From Thiopseudomonas acetoxidans (lineage in GTDB: Bacteria; Pseudomonadota; Gammaproteobacteria; Pseudomonadales; Pseudomonadaceae), in NCBI RefSeq assembly GCF_030362935.1, contig NZ_JAUCDY010000003.1, positions 1 through 64,000 of the forward strand: DNA of 64,000 bases. Reading direction: 5' to 3'. How positions within the stretch are numbered: the first letter of the stretch is position 1; the number at the start of each line of letters is the position of its first letter. This document shows, in pieces, positions 49,317 through 57,644 of the stretch. The notes below the pieces were generated by a model. It ran no database searches. It saw only the letters and a list, made by a program, of their open reading frames with translations, and was not told the DNA's origin. Made by a program: the position numbers and the translations under genes.

Positions 49317-50303
49317 ATGCCAGGCCCGAAAATTTATTTAACACGAACGCCATACGAACTTGTAAAGATCGGGCAAATAGGTTACGGCTGGCCGCAAGTT
49401 AATTTTTCCGAAGCAAGCACGCTAGATGAGTTGGTATTGATGTTTCGTAAGCAGGATATTGATGTCGGCCGCCAGCTAAATCAAATCAAACGGTTTTACT
49501 CAATTAAAGCAGGGGATATTGTTGTCGTACCTCTGCCGTGCGTTATTGCAATCGGTTATGCGACAGGTATAAAAACATACAAATCCGGCATTGAATATGG
49601 TGAAAATCGTATCGGTGTTAATTTTTTACGTCACGATGATGGTTCAATTTTACGTATTCCGAGGGATAACCTGACAGGAGCTTTTTCCAGTCGCCTCAAA
49701 ATACGCATGACTGTAGTGTCACTGAGCGAATTTAAGGATGAAGTGATTGCAGTTATTGAGCGTATCAAAAGTAACGGCATAACAGTTATTAATAGCCGAG
49801 TGCAGGAGTTAGAAGAGAAAGCACAGCAGCAATTGAAGTATCAGCTTCTGCAAAATATTTGCGAAGGTAAAACCTATCTTGAAAGTGGCGGGTACGGCCT
49901 TGAAAAGCTTGTTGCAGAGCTTTTGATGGCTGAAGGCTACGAGGCAAATATTTTAGACAAGGCTGCATTTTCAGGTCAGGCAGATGCAGATATTTTGGCT
50001 GTTCGTGAAGATCGTTTCTCTTCAACGACTCTCTTGGTTCAGGTAAAGCATCACACAGGCACAACAGGCTTTCAGGCAGTCAGACAGCTTGAATCTATAG
50101 ATGAAGAGCTAAAAGCACAAAAGTGGATAGTAACTTCCGCCAAAATGAATCCAGCAGCTAAAGCAGCTGCCGAGAAACAAGATATCAATATTATCGAAGG
50201 TGAAAGCTTGGTTGACTGGATTGTTGAACAATCCGATAAGCTGTCCAGGCAAACATTACATAAACTTGGTATTTCGTCTGTACCTACCCTGTTAACTTAT
50301 TAG
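49317..50303 (+). CDS. Mrr-like restriction endonuclease with N-terminal recognition domain
   Basis: This 328-residue protein has a C-terminal Mrr/PD-(D/E)xK nuclease domain (about 190-290): GGYGLEKLVAELLMAEGYEA, catalytic Asp in QADADILAV (~D225) and QVK in LLVQVKHHTGTTGFQ (~242-244). The N-terminal 150 residues contain KAGDIVVVPLP and AIGYATG, which suggest a PUA/EVE-like base-reading domain. This layout fits a type IV, modification-dependent endonuclease. ATG 49317 has AAAAGGA upstream. No methyltransferase partner is adjacent. Confidence 0.8.
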   Translation: MPGPKIYLTRTPYELVKIGQIGYGWPQVNFSEASTLDELVLMFRKQDIDVGRQLNQIKRFYSIKAGDIVVVPLPCVIAIGYATGIKTYKSGIEYGENRIGVNFLRHDDGSILRIPRDNLTGAFSSRLKIRMTVVSLSEFKDEVIAVIERIKSNGITVINSRVQELEEKAQQQLKYQLLQNICEGKTYLESGGYGLEKLVAELLMAEGYEANILDKAAFSGQADADILAVREDRFSSTTLLVQVKHHTGTTGFQAVRQLESIDEELKAQKWIVTSAKMNPAAKAAAEKQDINIIEGESLVDWIVEQSDKLSRQTLHKLGISSVPTLLTY

Positions 50304-50457
50304 TTGCATTTAGTGTGCAGCACTCTCAGCCAAAAGCTTAGGTGCTGCTTGATCATTGAGCTGTTGTTCCCTGCATAGCCCCCAGTTTTCTAGGCACCTG
50401 TTTGGCTCATGCTTCCTCCTAGTATGCCTCATTATAAGGTCTGGAGAGTAAGCGCTA
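50304..50457. other. Short gap before the IS66 fragments
   Basis: This stretch holds a 40-codon open frame on the minus strand (50310-50432) starting MRHTRRKHEPNRCLENWGLC. It has no ribosome site and I cannot place it in a family. It may be the remnant of a gene broken by the IS66 insertion at 50458. Confidence 0.35.
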
Positions 50458-50509
50458 CTAAATCACCCCCTTGCCGAACGGCTTTACCCTGTAAACACTA
50501 AGCGCCGGT

Positions 50510-50757
50510 TCAAGAAGGCTGTGCGGCCCTGTTTTGGGCAGGCGTTTCCAGTTTGATGTTCCAGGCCAGCAGCTGCTCCAGTTGCTCCAGCGTGTTTGCT
50601 GTCGCGATATGTTCCAGTACATGCAGCAGGTAGGCCTGCGGATTCAGGCCATGCATTTTGGCAGTTTCGATCAGCGAGTACCAGGCGGCGCTGGCATGAG
50701 CACCTTTGCTGGTGTCGGCAAACAACCAGTTCTTGCGGCCAATGGCAAAGGGGCGAA
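50510..50757 (-). pseudogene. IS66 transposase (TnpC) C-terminal fragment
   Basis: Reading from 50757, the frame gives RPFAIGRKNWLFADTSKGAH, then AAWYSLIETAKMHGLNPQAY and a terminal LLAWNIKL, the C-terminal region of IS66 DDE transposases. Everything upstream is replaced by the next IS66 end at 50758. It is non-functional. Confidence 0.85.
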
Positions 50758-50838
50758 GTAAGCGCCCTTAAATCAGCATCTTTTATCTTGCATTATACCG
50801 CTTCAAACTAGTCCTCGTCTTTTTTGGAGGTACTGGTT

Positions 50839-51105
50839 ATGAGTTCTGCGAGCTCGCGCGAGCGTTATGAGTTTTGGCAGCGGCATATGGTGGCTTGGCA
50901 AGGCTCCGGTTTATCCGGTGCGTCTTTTTGCAAACAGCATGAGCTCAATTATGCGCAGTTTAATTATTGGCGTAAGAAGCTTGTTGCTTCTGCGCCAGAG
51001 TCAAAGCCTGCTGGTTTTGCACGAGTTACTCAGCTGGCGACTAGCTCAGTACAAGATGGGCTTGCATTGCATTTGCCCAGCGGTATGCGCCTGTCAGGTA
51101 TTACC
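50839..51105 (+). pseudogene. IS66 accessory protein TnpA, truncated
   Basis: From ATG 50839 (GGAGG upstream) the frame encodes RERYEFWQRHMVAWQGSGLS and CKQHELNYAQFNYWRKKL, the helix-turn-helix TnpA of IS66 elements. It runs into the ISL3 end at 51106, so the C-terminus is lost; tnpB and tnpC are not present beyond the insertion. Confidence 0.85.
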
Positions 51106-52524
51106 GGCTCTTCGCATTTAAGGGTGTAGAAAAAATCTGACCGGCTGGAAAAAGAGTCGGGGATCTTAGAAAATGTAAGTTCCCACACCAACAAAAACTA
51201 AGCCCCCGACGTGAACAATCTTACCTTTTCTAGCCCTGATCTTTCCAGCTTTTGCCAACTAAATATCCTCGGCCTGACTGCCACTGGACAACATCTTTGT
51301 GCAGAACGCGCCGTCATCGAATGCCGTTTCACCAAAGCACCTGAGCCGTGCCCCAAGTGCGGGGCTGCTGGCGTTTCACGCGGTACTGTCGATAGACATC
51401 TTGCCCACGCGCCTTACGGGCAGCGGCCATCCAGATTGCTGCTGCGTATCCGTCGCTGGCGTTGTGCTTGCGGCTGTTTTTGGCACGAAGACACAAGTAG
51501 TGCGGCGCCACCACGCTCAAAGCTTTCCCATGGGGCGATACGCTGGGCCTTGGCTGCCATCGTACTGGATCATCTATCGGTCTCCCGTGTTGCGAGTCAT
51601 CTTGACGTTGCCTGGCACACCGCCAATAACGCCATTATCAACGAAGGACGGCGCCTGCTTTTTAATGACTCGACACGTTTTGACGGTGTGACCGTGCTGG
51701 GCGTAGATGAGCATGTTTGGCGACATACACGCCGTGGTGACAAGTACGTCACCATCGTGGTTGACCTTACGCCCGTGCGTAACAAAACTGGGCCGGCCCG
51801 CTTGCTCGATGTGCTGGAAGGCCGCTCCAAACAAGCCTTTAAGCATTGGCTGAACAATCGTCCCAAGGCCTGGCGGGACCAGATTGAAAGCATTGCCATG
51901 GATAGCTTCACAGGGTTTAAATCTGCGGCGCAAGAAGCCCTGCCTCAAGCCCAAACCGTGCTGGATCCTTTCCATGTCGTGCGCTGGGCAAGCAACATGC
52001 TGGATGAATGCCGCAGACGTGTTCAACAAGAAATCCTGGGCCGCAGAGGGCGTAAAAACGACCCGCTCTATAAAAGCCGTCGAACGCTACTAACTCGGAT
52101 CAGCTACCTGTCTGACGCCAACAAAAAGCAACTGTTCCAGCTGTTTGCAGATGAACACCACCTCGAAGTGGATTGCAGCTGGAGCATGTATCAGCGAGTG
52201 GTTAGCGCCTACAACGAGCCGGATCGAGGGCGTGGTAAAAAACTCATGCAAGAGGTCATAAATATCATTACAGCCAGCGACTTGCCCAAAGCGCTCATCG
52301 AGGTGAAACGCTTGGGGAAAACGCTGAAAAAATACGCTCAGAGCATCCTTGCTTACTTCGACCGGCCAGGAACCAGCAACGGTCCAACAGAAGCTATCAA
52401 CGGGCGGCTTGAGCACTTACGAGGTACCGCCCTAGGCTTTAGAAATTTAACCAATTACATAGCCAGGTGCTTGCTGAAATCAGGAGGGTTTAGAAATCAG
52501 CTACACCCTTAAATGCGAAGAGCC
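51106..52524 (+). mobile_element. Complete ISL3-family insertion sequence
   Basis: The 1419-bp element has perfect 24-bp terminal inverted repeats beginning GGCTCTTCGCATTTAAGGG (51106-51129 and 52501-52524) and one intact transposase. The flanking 8-mers (GTATTACC left, GCTTTAGC right) do not match, so the target duplication is lost, probably by a deletion next to the element that also removed the rest of IS66. Confidence 0.9.
51211..52512 (+). CDS. tnp: ISL3-family transposase
   Basis: This 433-residue transposase has an N-terminal zinc-ribbon region (CPKCGAAGVSRG and CACGCFW), a helix-turn-helix part (SVSRVASHLDVAWHTANNAI) and a DDE core: GVDEHVWRHTRRGDKYVT, AMDSFTGF / VLDPFHVVRWASNMLD, and SNGPTEAINGRLEHLRG. 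The start is GTG 51211. It could also mobilise the related defective element at 46366. Confidence 0.92.
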   Translation: MNNLTFSSPDLSSFCQLNILGLTATGQHLCAERAVIECRFTKAPEPCPKCGAAGVSRGTVDRHLAHAPYGQRPSRLLLRIRRWRCACGCFWHEDTSSAAPPRSKLSHGAIRWALAAIVLDHLSVSRVASHLDVAWHTANNAIINEGRRLLFNDSTRFDGVTVLGVDEHVWRHTRRGDKYVTIVVDLTPVRNKTGPARLLDVLEGRSKQAFKHWLNNRPKAWRDQIESIAMDSFTGFKSAAQEALPQAQTVLDPFHVVRWASNMLDECRRRVQQEILGRRGRKNDPLYKSRRTLLTRISYLSDANKKQLFQLFADEHHLEVDCSWSMYQRVVSAYNEPDRGRGKKLMQEVINIITASDLPKALIEVKRLGKTLKKYAQSILAYFDRPGTSNGPTEAINGRLEHLRGTALGFRNLTNYIARCLLKSGGFRNQLHP

Positions 52525-52552
52525 GCTTTAGCTCCCTAACATCCAACCCCAG

Positions 52553-55030
52553 CTATACATCCTTCGACTCTTCCGCCGCCTGCAGTATTTCTGCTTTCTT
52601 AACCGGGTAGGGCTGCTTTGATTTCTTCTTGCGCGCGAAGTATTGCGCCAGGCGCAGGTCGATCAATTCTTGGAAGTAGTCGGCAAAAATCTCTTGTAGT
52701 TCAGGTGTGACTGTAAAGTTAAGCGCGAAGCTGTTGCCGTGCTCGATAAACCAAGCTTGGCTGCTGTTTTTGTCTTGTTGGCAGGAATAAAAAATCGGGT
52801 TTTTGCGCCAGTAGCTCAGCCATGGGCGGCTTTCAGCGCTGGCTTGTTGAATACTTTGCGGCAACTCGTTGCGCAGGTCATCGGGTCGGTGTTCTAAGAG
52901 CTGCCGGCTGCGCTTAGCTAGTTGTGTGGTGGCAACGGGTTCTTGTACGCCGCTTAAGTCTAAAAAGGCTTGATATAGAAAGCCTTTAAAGCTTTTGTTC
53001 ATGCTGGTGGTTTCTACACCTTTGGCGAAAAACTCGCCGTGCTCGCTAAGTAACTGCTTGAACAGTGCGTCTTCTTCTTGTTTGGCAACCAAGGCCAGCC
53101 AGCTACCGGCCTGTTTGCGCATTTTCGCGAGGTCGTAGCCTTTGTGAAAAAATTCAGTAGCGGTGGGGCGATGGCCTAACTCATCGCGTAGTTGTTGGTA
53201 ATCTTCTGCAGCAGTGCTGCCTATTTTGCGTGCAAGCTTTTCCCAGAAGCCCACTATTTTTGGGGCAAAATTAATGAAACAGCCTTCGGCTAACTGGATG
53301 GGCTGTTGCTGGCGAATTGTGTTAAGCACTGTGTTACGGTCTTTTTCACCGAGCAAAGCCGCTGGACTGTTTAGAAAACTGTGGTGATTGCCCAAAAAGT
53401 CCAACACCACCACGTGGGTTTTGTTGGTTTCTTGTGAGAGGCGTAAACCACGCCCCAGTTGCTGCAAGAAAATAATTTTAGACTCAGTGGGGCGCAGCAT
53501 CAGTACGGTGTCTAGGGCGGGCAAGTCGGTGCCTTCGTTAAACATATCCACGGAGAAAATCACCTCCAGTTGGCCCTGTGCTAGCTGGCTTAATGCAGCG
53601 TGGCGGGTCAGTTGTGAACCGGCATACACAGCACCGGCACGCACGCCCTGTTGCTGAAAGTACTGGCTCATATAGTCAGCGTGCTTTTGTGAAATACAAA
53701 AGCCTAGGGTGCGGGTTTGCTTGTGCTTAAGCCAATGTTGGTAAATGTGTTTGGCACGTTTTTGGGTGGCAAAAGCAAACTCGATTTGCGCCGGTTCAAA
53801 GCGGCCACTGCGCCATGGGATTTCTTGATAATCCACGTATTCGTCATAGATACCGTAATAATGAATCGGTGCTAGTAATTGCGCGTTAATGCCGTGAACT
53901 AAGTTGCGCTCAAAAACCAGATTGTTGTCGCATAGGCTGAGGATATCGGCTTGGTCGGTACGTTCTGGGGTGGCGGTCAGACCTAATAAAAATTGCGGAT
54001 TAAAATGCTTAATAATGCTGCGGTAACTGGGTGCACTGGCATGGTGAAACTCATCCACGACGATGTAATCAAAATGCTTAATGCTAAAACGTTGTAGTGC
54101 TTCAGGCTTGCTGAGGCTTTGTACCGAGGCAAACACAAAGTCTGCCTCATGTTCTTTTAATGCACCTTGAAACAAGCCGGTGTGGGCGTTGGGATGCACG
54201 CGGTTAAACACCGATTGGGCTTGCAGCAAAATCTCTTCGCGGTGGGCGACAAAGAGCACGCGCTTGGCTTGCATCTGTAGTGCATCAAAGGCGGCGAGCC
54301 AGGTTTTTCCCATGCCGGTGGCGAGTACGACTAAACCGCGAGAAAACCCTTCGGTGCGAGTCTCAAGCAGCGCTTGCAGTGCTTCAACTTGCACGCTGTT
54401 AGGGCTGGGCTGTTCGATATTTTCATCAATAAAACCGCTAATCGGTGCCAGTAGCGGCAAGTTGATTTGTCGTCGGACACTGTAGGTATCAATCCAGTCA
54501 GCGGTTAAAGACACGCAACTCGGCTCATCAAACAGCTGTGCAAAGGCGTGGCGAATTTTGACAAACTCTTGGGCTGCGGATGAGTCTTCTGGGGGTTGCC
54601 AATCATGACGCCATGACCATTCGTAGGCATGGGTGAGTGCCGTGCGACTGATGTTGTTGGAGCCAATAAAAGCACTGCCTTTAATAATCTTAGCGTTTTT
54701 GTTTTGCGTAAAGATGTAGCTTTTAAGGTGGAAGCTGGTTTGTCCGGTGCACTCAAACACGCGCACCTGTGCACCGCGCTCAGCCAGCATCAATAGTTCG
54801 CGTAAGGCGCGCGGGTGAGTGATATTTAAATAATCCGAGGTCAGAAGGCGTATCGAAGCGCCCTTGTTAAGGGCTTCTAGCAGGGGGTCAAATAACAGCT
54901 CTAAACCCGATGGCTGGATAAAAGATACGGCTATCTCAATATCAGTGGCTTGATAGATGGCTTCAAGCAGTTTAGGCAGTAAAGGGTCCTGCGCTGTTCC
55001 CGTGGTTAGGCGTGGGCTGTTAGCTAACAT
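52553..55030 (-). CDS. PLD-like nuclease / SF2 helicase / DUF3427 fusion protein
   Basis: This 825-residue protein has three parts. Residues ~1-175 are a phospholipase-D-like domain with HLK (101-103) and GSNN (123-126). Residues ~205-540 are a superfamily-2 helicase with Walker A ATGMGKT (237-243), DEFHH (326-330), LLGLTATPERTD and QQLGRGLR. The C-terminal ~270 residues match DUF3427. Such fusions are frequent in accessory and defence regions; a role in attacking or processing foreign nucleic acid is inferred. It lies 12 bases downstream of the methyltransferase gene. The gene ends 28 bases from the ISL3 element. Confidence 0.85.
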   Translation of the reverse strand: MLANSPRLTTGTAQDPLLPKLLEAIYQATDIEIAVSFIQPSGLELLFDPLLEALNKGASIRLLTSDYLNITHPRALRELLMLAERGAQVRVFECTGQTSFHLKSYIFTQNKNAKIIKGSAFIGSNNISRTALTHAYEWSWRHDWQPPEDSSAAQEFVKIRHAFAQLFDEPSCVSLTADWIDTYSVRRQINLPLLAPISGFIDENIEQPSPNSVQVEALQALLETRTEGFSRGLVVLATGMGKTWLAAFDALQMQAKRVLFVAHREEILLQAQSVFNRVHPNAHTGLFQGALKEHEADFVFASVQSLSKPEALQRFSIKHFDYIVVDEFHHASAPSYRSIIKHFNPQFLLGLTATPERTDQADILSLCDNNLVFERNLVHGINAQLLAPIHYYGIYDEYVDYQEIPWRSGRFEPAQIEFAFATQKRAKHIYQHWLKHKQTRTLGFCISQKHADYMSQYFQQQGVRAGAVYAGSQLTRHAALSQLAQGQLEVIFSVDMFNEGTDLPALDTVLMLRPTESKIIFLQQLGRGLRLSQETNKTHVVVLDFLGNHHSFLNSPAALLGEKDRNTVLNTIRQQQPIQLAEGCFINFAPKIVGFWEKLARKIGSTAAEDYQQLRDELGHRPTATEFFHKGYDLAKMRKQAGSWLALVAKQEEDALFKQLLSEHGEFFAKGVETTSMNKSFKGFLYQAFLDLSGVQEPVATTQLAKRSRQLLEHRPDDLRNELPQSIQQASAESRPWLSYWRKNPIFYSCQQDKNSSQAWFIEHGNSFALNFTVTPELQEIFADYFQELIDLRLAQYFARKKKSKQPYPVKKAEILQAAEESKDV

Positions 55031-55042
55031 CAGTACGTCTGT

Positions 55043-55621
55043 CTATGCCAAGGTTAATAACGCATTGAGCCATTGCTCGTCATCGCGATCAGGGCGTCTG
55101 TCTGTGCTAATCCAGACTTCTTTGGTGTGCAACCCTGTATTTTCAAGAAATTGTTCTAAACGCGCTTCAGTGCAGTTGGTGAAATGACGACCACTGCGAA
55201 CGCTTTCATCTTCGCCGTATTTAAAGGACACATACATCACGCCCTTGGGCTCTAGCAGTTCGCCTAGGTGCTTTAGAGTGGCGGATAGACTGACGGTAGG
55301 CACGTGCAGTAAAGAGGCGCACGCCCAAATTCCTGCATAGCTGTGCTCGCTGCTAAAGTTAAGAAAGGTGCTGAGCTGGACAGGGATGCCGCTGACTTCT
55401 TTAGCGATTTTGACCAGTTTTGGGCTGGCATCAAAGGCATCAACTTGATAGCCAAGCTGTATAAAAGTGGCAGCGTCACGACCCGCACCGCAGCCGGCAT
55501 CTAGGATGCGACTGGTGGGAGGTAGGTGCGCAAGAAAACGCTCATACAGTTCGCTCATATCAACGTCTAACGTGTTTTGTGCAAATTGCTCAGCGTTGTC
55601 TTCGTAATACTGTAGTGTCAT
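55043..55621 (-). CDS. Class I SAM-dependent methyltransferase
   Basis: This 192-residue protein has motif I ILDAGCGAGRDAATF (about 39-53), the acidic motif II DAFDAS, WACASLLHVP and LLEPKGVMYVSFKYG, like TehB/UbiG-type small-molecule methyltransferases. No DNA-methylase NPPY or DPPY motif is present, so a restriction-modification partner role is not supported. It is cotranscribed with the helicase fusion downstream. Confidence 0.85.
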   Translation of the reverse strand: MTLQYYEDNAEQFAQNTLDVDMSELYERFLAHLPPTSRILDAGCGAGRDAATFIQLGYQVDAFDASPKLVKIAKEVSGIPVQLSTFLNFSSEHSYAGIWACASLLHVPTVSLSATLKHLGELLEPKGVMYVSFKYGEDESVRSGRHFTNCTEARLEQFLENTGLHTKEVWISTDRRPDRDDEQWLNALLTLA

Positions 55622-55828
55622 TTCTGTCCCTAATTTTAAACAAGTTATTGCTCCGATGAGGTGCTGTATACGCTAATTCAGTAAAGCTATACAAGCAAGT
55701 AAAACACTTTGCATGCTTCGTTAGTATGCTTATTTAAAGTGCAAGGGCTGGGCGCTTGTAAATACTGAGTGCATTGCCTCAAGCACCTTTCTTTTATAAG
55801 CATAACCGCAAAACCTCCAAGCAAAATT

Positions 55829-55842
55829 TTGATAAGCATCAA
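55829..55842 (+). promoter_or_regulatory. ANR/FNR box
   Basis: TTGATAAGCATCAA is an exact match to the TTGAT-N4-ATCAA consensus of ANR/FNR oxygen-responsive regulators. It lies 213 bases before aer. ANR control of aer is known in Pseudomonas. Confidence 0.75.
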
Positions 55843-55979
55843 TAAACATAGACACTATTAAACTAAGCTTTGGTTTTTAATGGCGTTCGTGTTTCTGTGC
55901 GTACATGGGCTGTCAGTGTTGTGAATTCATTGACTGTGCAACAACTCAGAAGTGATTTTATTTTGGCGTTAAAGATTAG

Positions 55980-55997
55980 TTGGCACGCCAAGTGCTT
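55980..55997 (+). promoter_or_regulatory. Sigma-54-like promoter
   Basis: TTGGCACGCCAAGTGCTT carries GG-N10-GC spacing and a perfect TGGCACG -24 element; the -12 element has GTGC for TTGC. It lies about 58 bases before the aer ATG. No clear enhancer-binding site was identified. Confidence 0.5.
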
Positions 55998-56054
55998 GTT
56001 AGTGGGGGCTGAAAACAAAAACAATTTTACAGGGCCGTAAAAACAGGGTGCATC

Positions 56055-57644
56055 ATGAAAATAAATTTACCAGTCATAGATGAGCAGGTTTCATTTAAAG
56101 CAGAACAGCAGTTAATTTCAACGACAGATTTAAAGGGAATTATCACCTCGGCAAATGATGATTTTGTTGAGGTAAGCGGTTACTCACGGGATGAGTTAAT
56201 CGGTAAAAATCATAATATTATTCGCCATCCAGATATGCCGCGCGCTGCTTTTAAGCAGGTGTGGGATACCATACAAGCCGGTCATTCATGGAAAGGAATG
56301 GTAAAAAACCGTTGTAAGGATGGCCGTTACTATTGGGTGGATGCGTTTATTACGCCGATCTCGAAAAATGGACAGAGGGTGGGTTATCAGTCTGTGCGTG
56401 CGTTGCCCAGCCAATGCAATATAGAGCGCGCGCAAAAGTTGTATAAAAACTTAGATGAAAGTAATAAAAAATCAGCTTACCAGCAGCCTGTGTCTTACTT
56501 TGCACAGCTTTTCTTAAGTTGGTTTTTGCCGCTTTGTGTCAGTGCCGGTTTGCTGGGCTATTTTTATGGTTGGCAGGCTGTGGTTGTTTTACTGGGCGGA
56601 TTGGCTGTCAGTAGTTTGGCGTTTTCATTGAGGTTGAAGCCTTTGCTGCGTTTAAATGAGTACGCTAAAGGCATAACCTATAACCCTTTGATGCGTTATT
56701 TGTACACGGGCTATAAGCACGAAGTGGGCGATATTCAGTTTGCTATCCAAACACGCACCTCGGGTTTGCGGGCTGTGACGGCGCGTTTGCAATACACCGC
56801 TTCTATACTGAATGAAGTGAAGAATAAAAGTGCAGCCAGTCTGGCAGGTTCTAATACCTTGATAACTAAGCTGAGTAAAACGGTGGATGCGATTTTTGTC
56901 GCCATGGAGCAGCTTTTGGCCAGCCAACTGCAACTTACCCAGGCGTCGGGCAATATGGCCGAGACGTCGAGCGAGTCGCAACGCTTAACGCTGTCTGGGC
57001 GAGATTATATTGAGCGTTTGTTAGGCTCGATTAATGAGCTGTCTGATGAGCTGCAGCACATAGAGAAAGAAGTGTCCGAGTCCACGACACGCGGACAGCG
57101 CATTGGTACGGTGCTGGAAGTTATTACCATGGTGGCTGAACAGACCAATCTGTTAGCGTTGAACGCTGCGATTGAGGCGGCACGGGCAGGTGATGCAGGT
57201 CGTGGTTTTGCGGTGGTGGCAGATGAGGTGCGTAAGCTTGCTTACCGCACTCATGATTCCACTACTGAAATTCGGCAAATCATTTCTGAGCTGCAAGACA
57301 ATACCAAGGCGTCGTTACATGCGATCGAGTTGGGTGTGGAGCGCTCCGAAGCAACACGCAGTATGGCCAATGAGGTTGATCAAGAGCTGCGCGCTATTTT
57401 GGATCAGGTGCAGTCCATGAGCCGTTTGGCGTTAACCATTGATAGTGCGATCCAGACGCAAACGGCGTTGAGCACGCAAACCAGTGATCAAGTAGCGGAC
57501 TTGCGCGAGGACAGTGCGGGTGTGATGCAGGTAAATCATCAGGTTAACGAACACAGTGAGCAGGTTGAAAAGAATGTGGATGAGCTGTTGGATTTGGCTA
57601 ACCATTTTTTGAAAATCACGGTTAATACGCGCCGTGCAAGTTAA
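56055..57644 (+). CDS. aer: Aer-type aerotaxis receptor (PAS-MCP)
   Basis: This 529-residue chemoreceptor has an N-terminal PAS domain (about 15-120: [20 protein letters not shown], then [19 protein letters not shown]) that would bind FAD, two membrane segments (about 155-190), and a cytoplasmic signalling tip [20 protein letters not shown] followed by [17 protein letters not shown]. It lacks a periplasmic domain, as Aer does. It senses redox or oxygen and signals to CheA/CheW. Confidence 0.92.
   Translation: MKINLPVIDEQVSFKAEQQLISTTDLKGIITSANDDFVEVSGYSRDELIGKNHNIIRHPDMPRAAFKQVWDTIQAGHSWKGMVKNRCKDGRYYWVDAFITPISKNGQRVGYQSVRALPSQCNIERAQKLYKNLDESNKKSAYQQPVSYFAQLFLSWFLPLCVSAGLLGYFYGWQAVVVLLGGLAVSSLAFSLRLKPLLRLNEYAKGITYNPLMRYLYTGYKHEVGDIQFAIQTRTSGLRAVTARLQYTASILNEVKNKSAASLAGSNTLITKLSKTVDAIFVAMEQLLASQLQLTQASGNMAETSSESQRLTLSGRDYIERLLGSINELSDELQHIEKEVSESTTRGQRIGTVLEVITMVAEQTNLLALNAAIEAARAGDAGRGFAVVADEVRKLAYRTHDSTTEIRQIISELQDNTKASLHAIELGVERSEATRSMANEVDQELRAILDQVQSMSRLALTIDSAIQTQTALSTQTSDQVADLREDSAGVMQVNHQVNEHSEQVEKNVDELLDLANHFLKITVNTRRAS

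Larger units (their letters stand above)
50458..51105. mobile_element. Nested IS66-family fragments
   Basis: Two IS66-type ends beginning GTAAGCGC and sharing TAAATCA lie in the same orientation at 50458 and 50758. The first opens a fragment with the tnpC 3' end on the minus strand; the second starts a new copy with tnpA on the plus strand. The second copy seems inserted into the tnpC of the first. The ISL3-family element then cuts the second copy at 51106. Confidence 0.75.
55622..56054. other. Regulatory region upstream of aer
   Basis: This 433-bp gap separates the accessory operon from the aerotaxis gene. It contains a perfect ANR/FNR box at 55829 and a sigma-54-type promoter at 55980, described separately. 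I see no gene or RNA in it. Confidence 0.6.

Noticed and set aside
51574..52029. 151-residue minus-strand frame within the ISL3 transposase
   Set aside because: It is a shadow of the transposase gene with no independent features.
55043..55621. DNA methyltransferase of a restriction-modification pair with the helicase
   Set aside because: The protein lacks NPPY/DPPY or Cys-methylase motifs and resembles TehB/UbiG-type enzymes.
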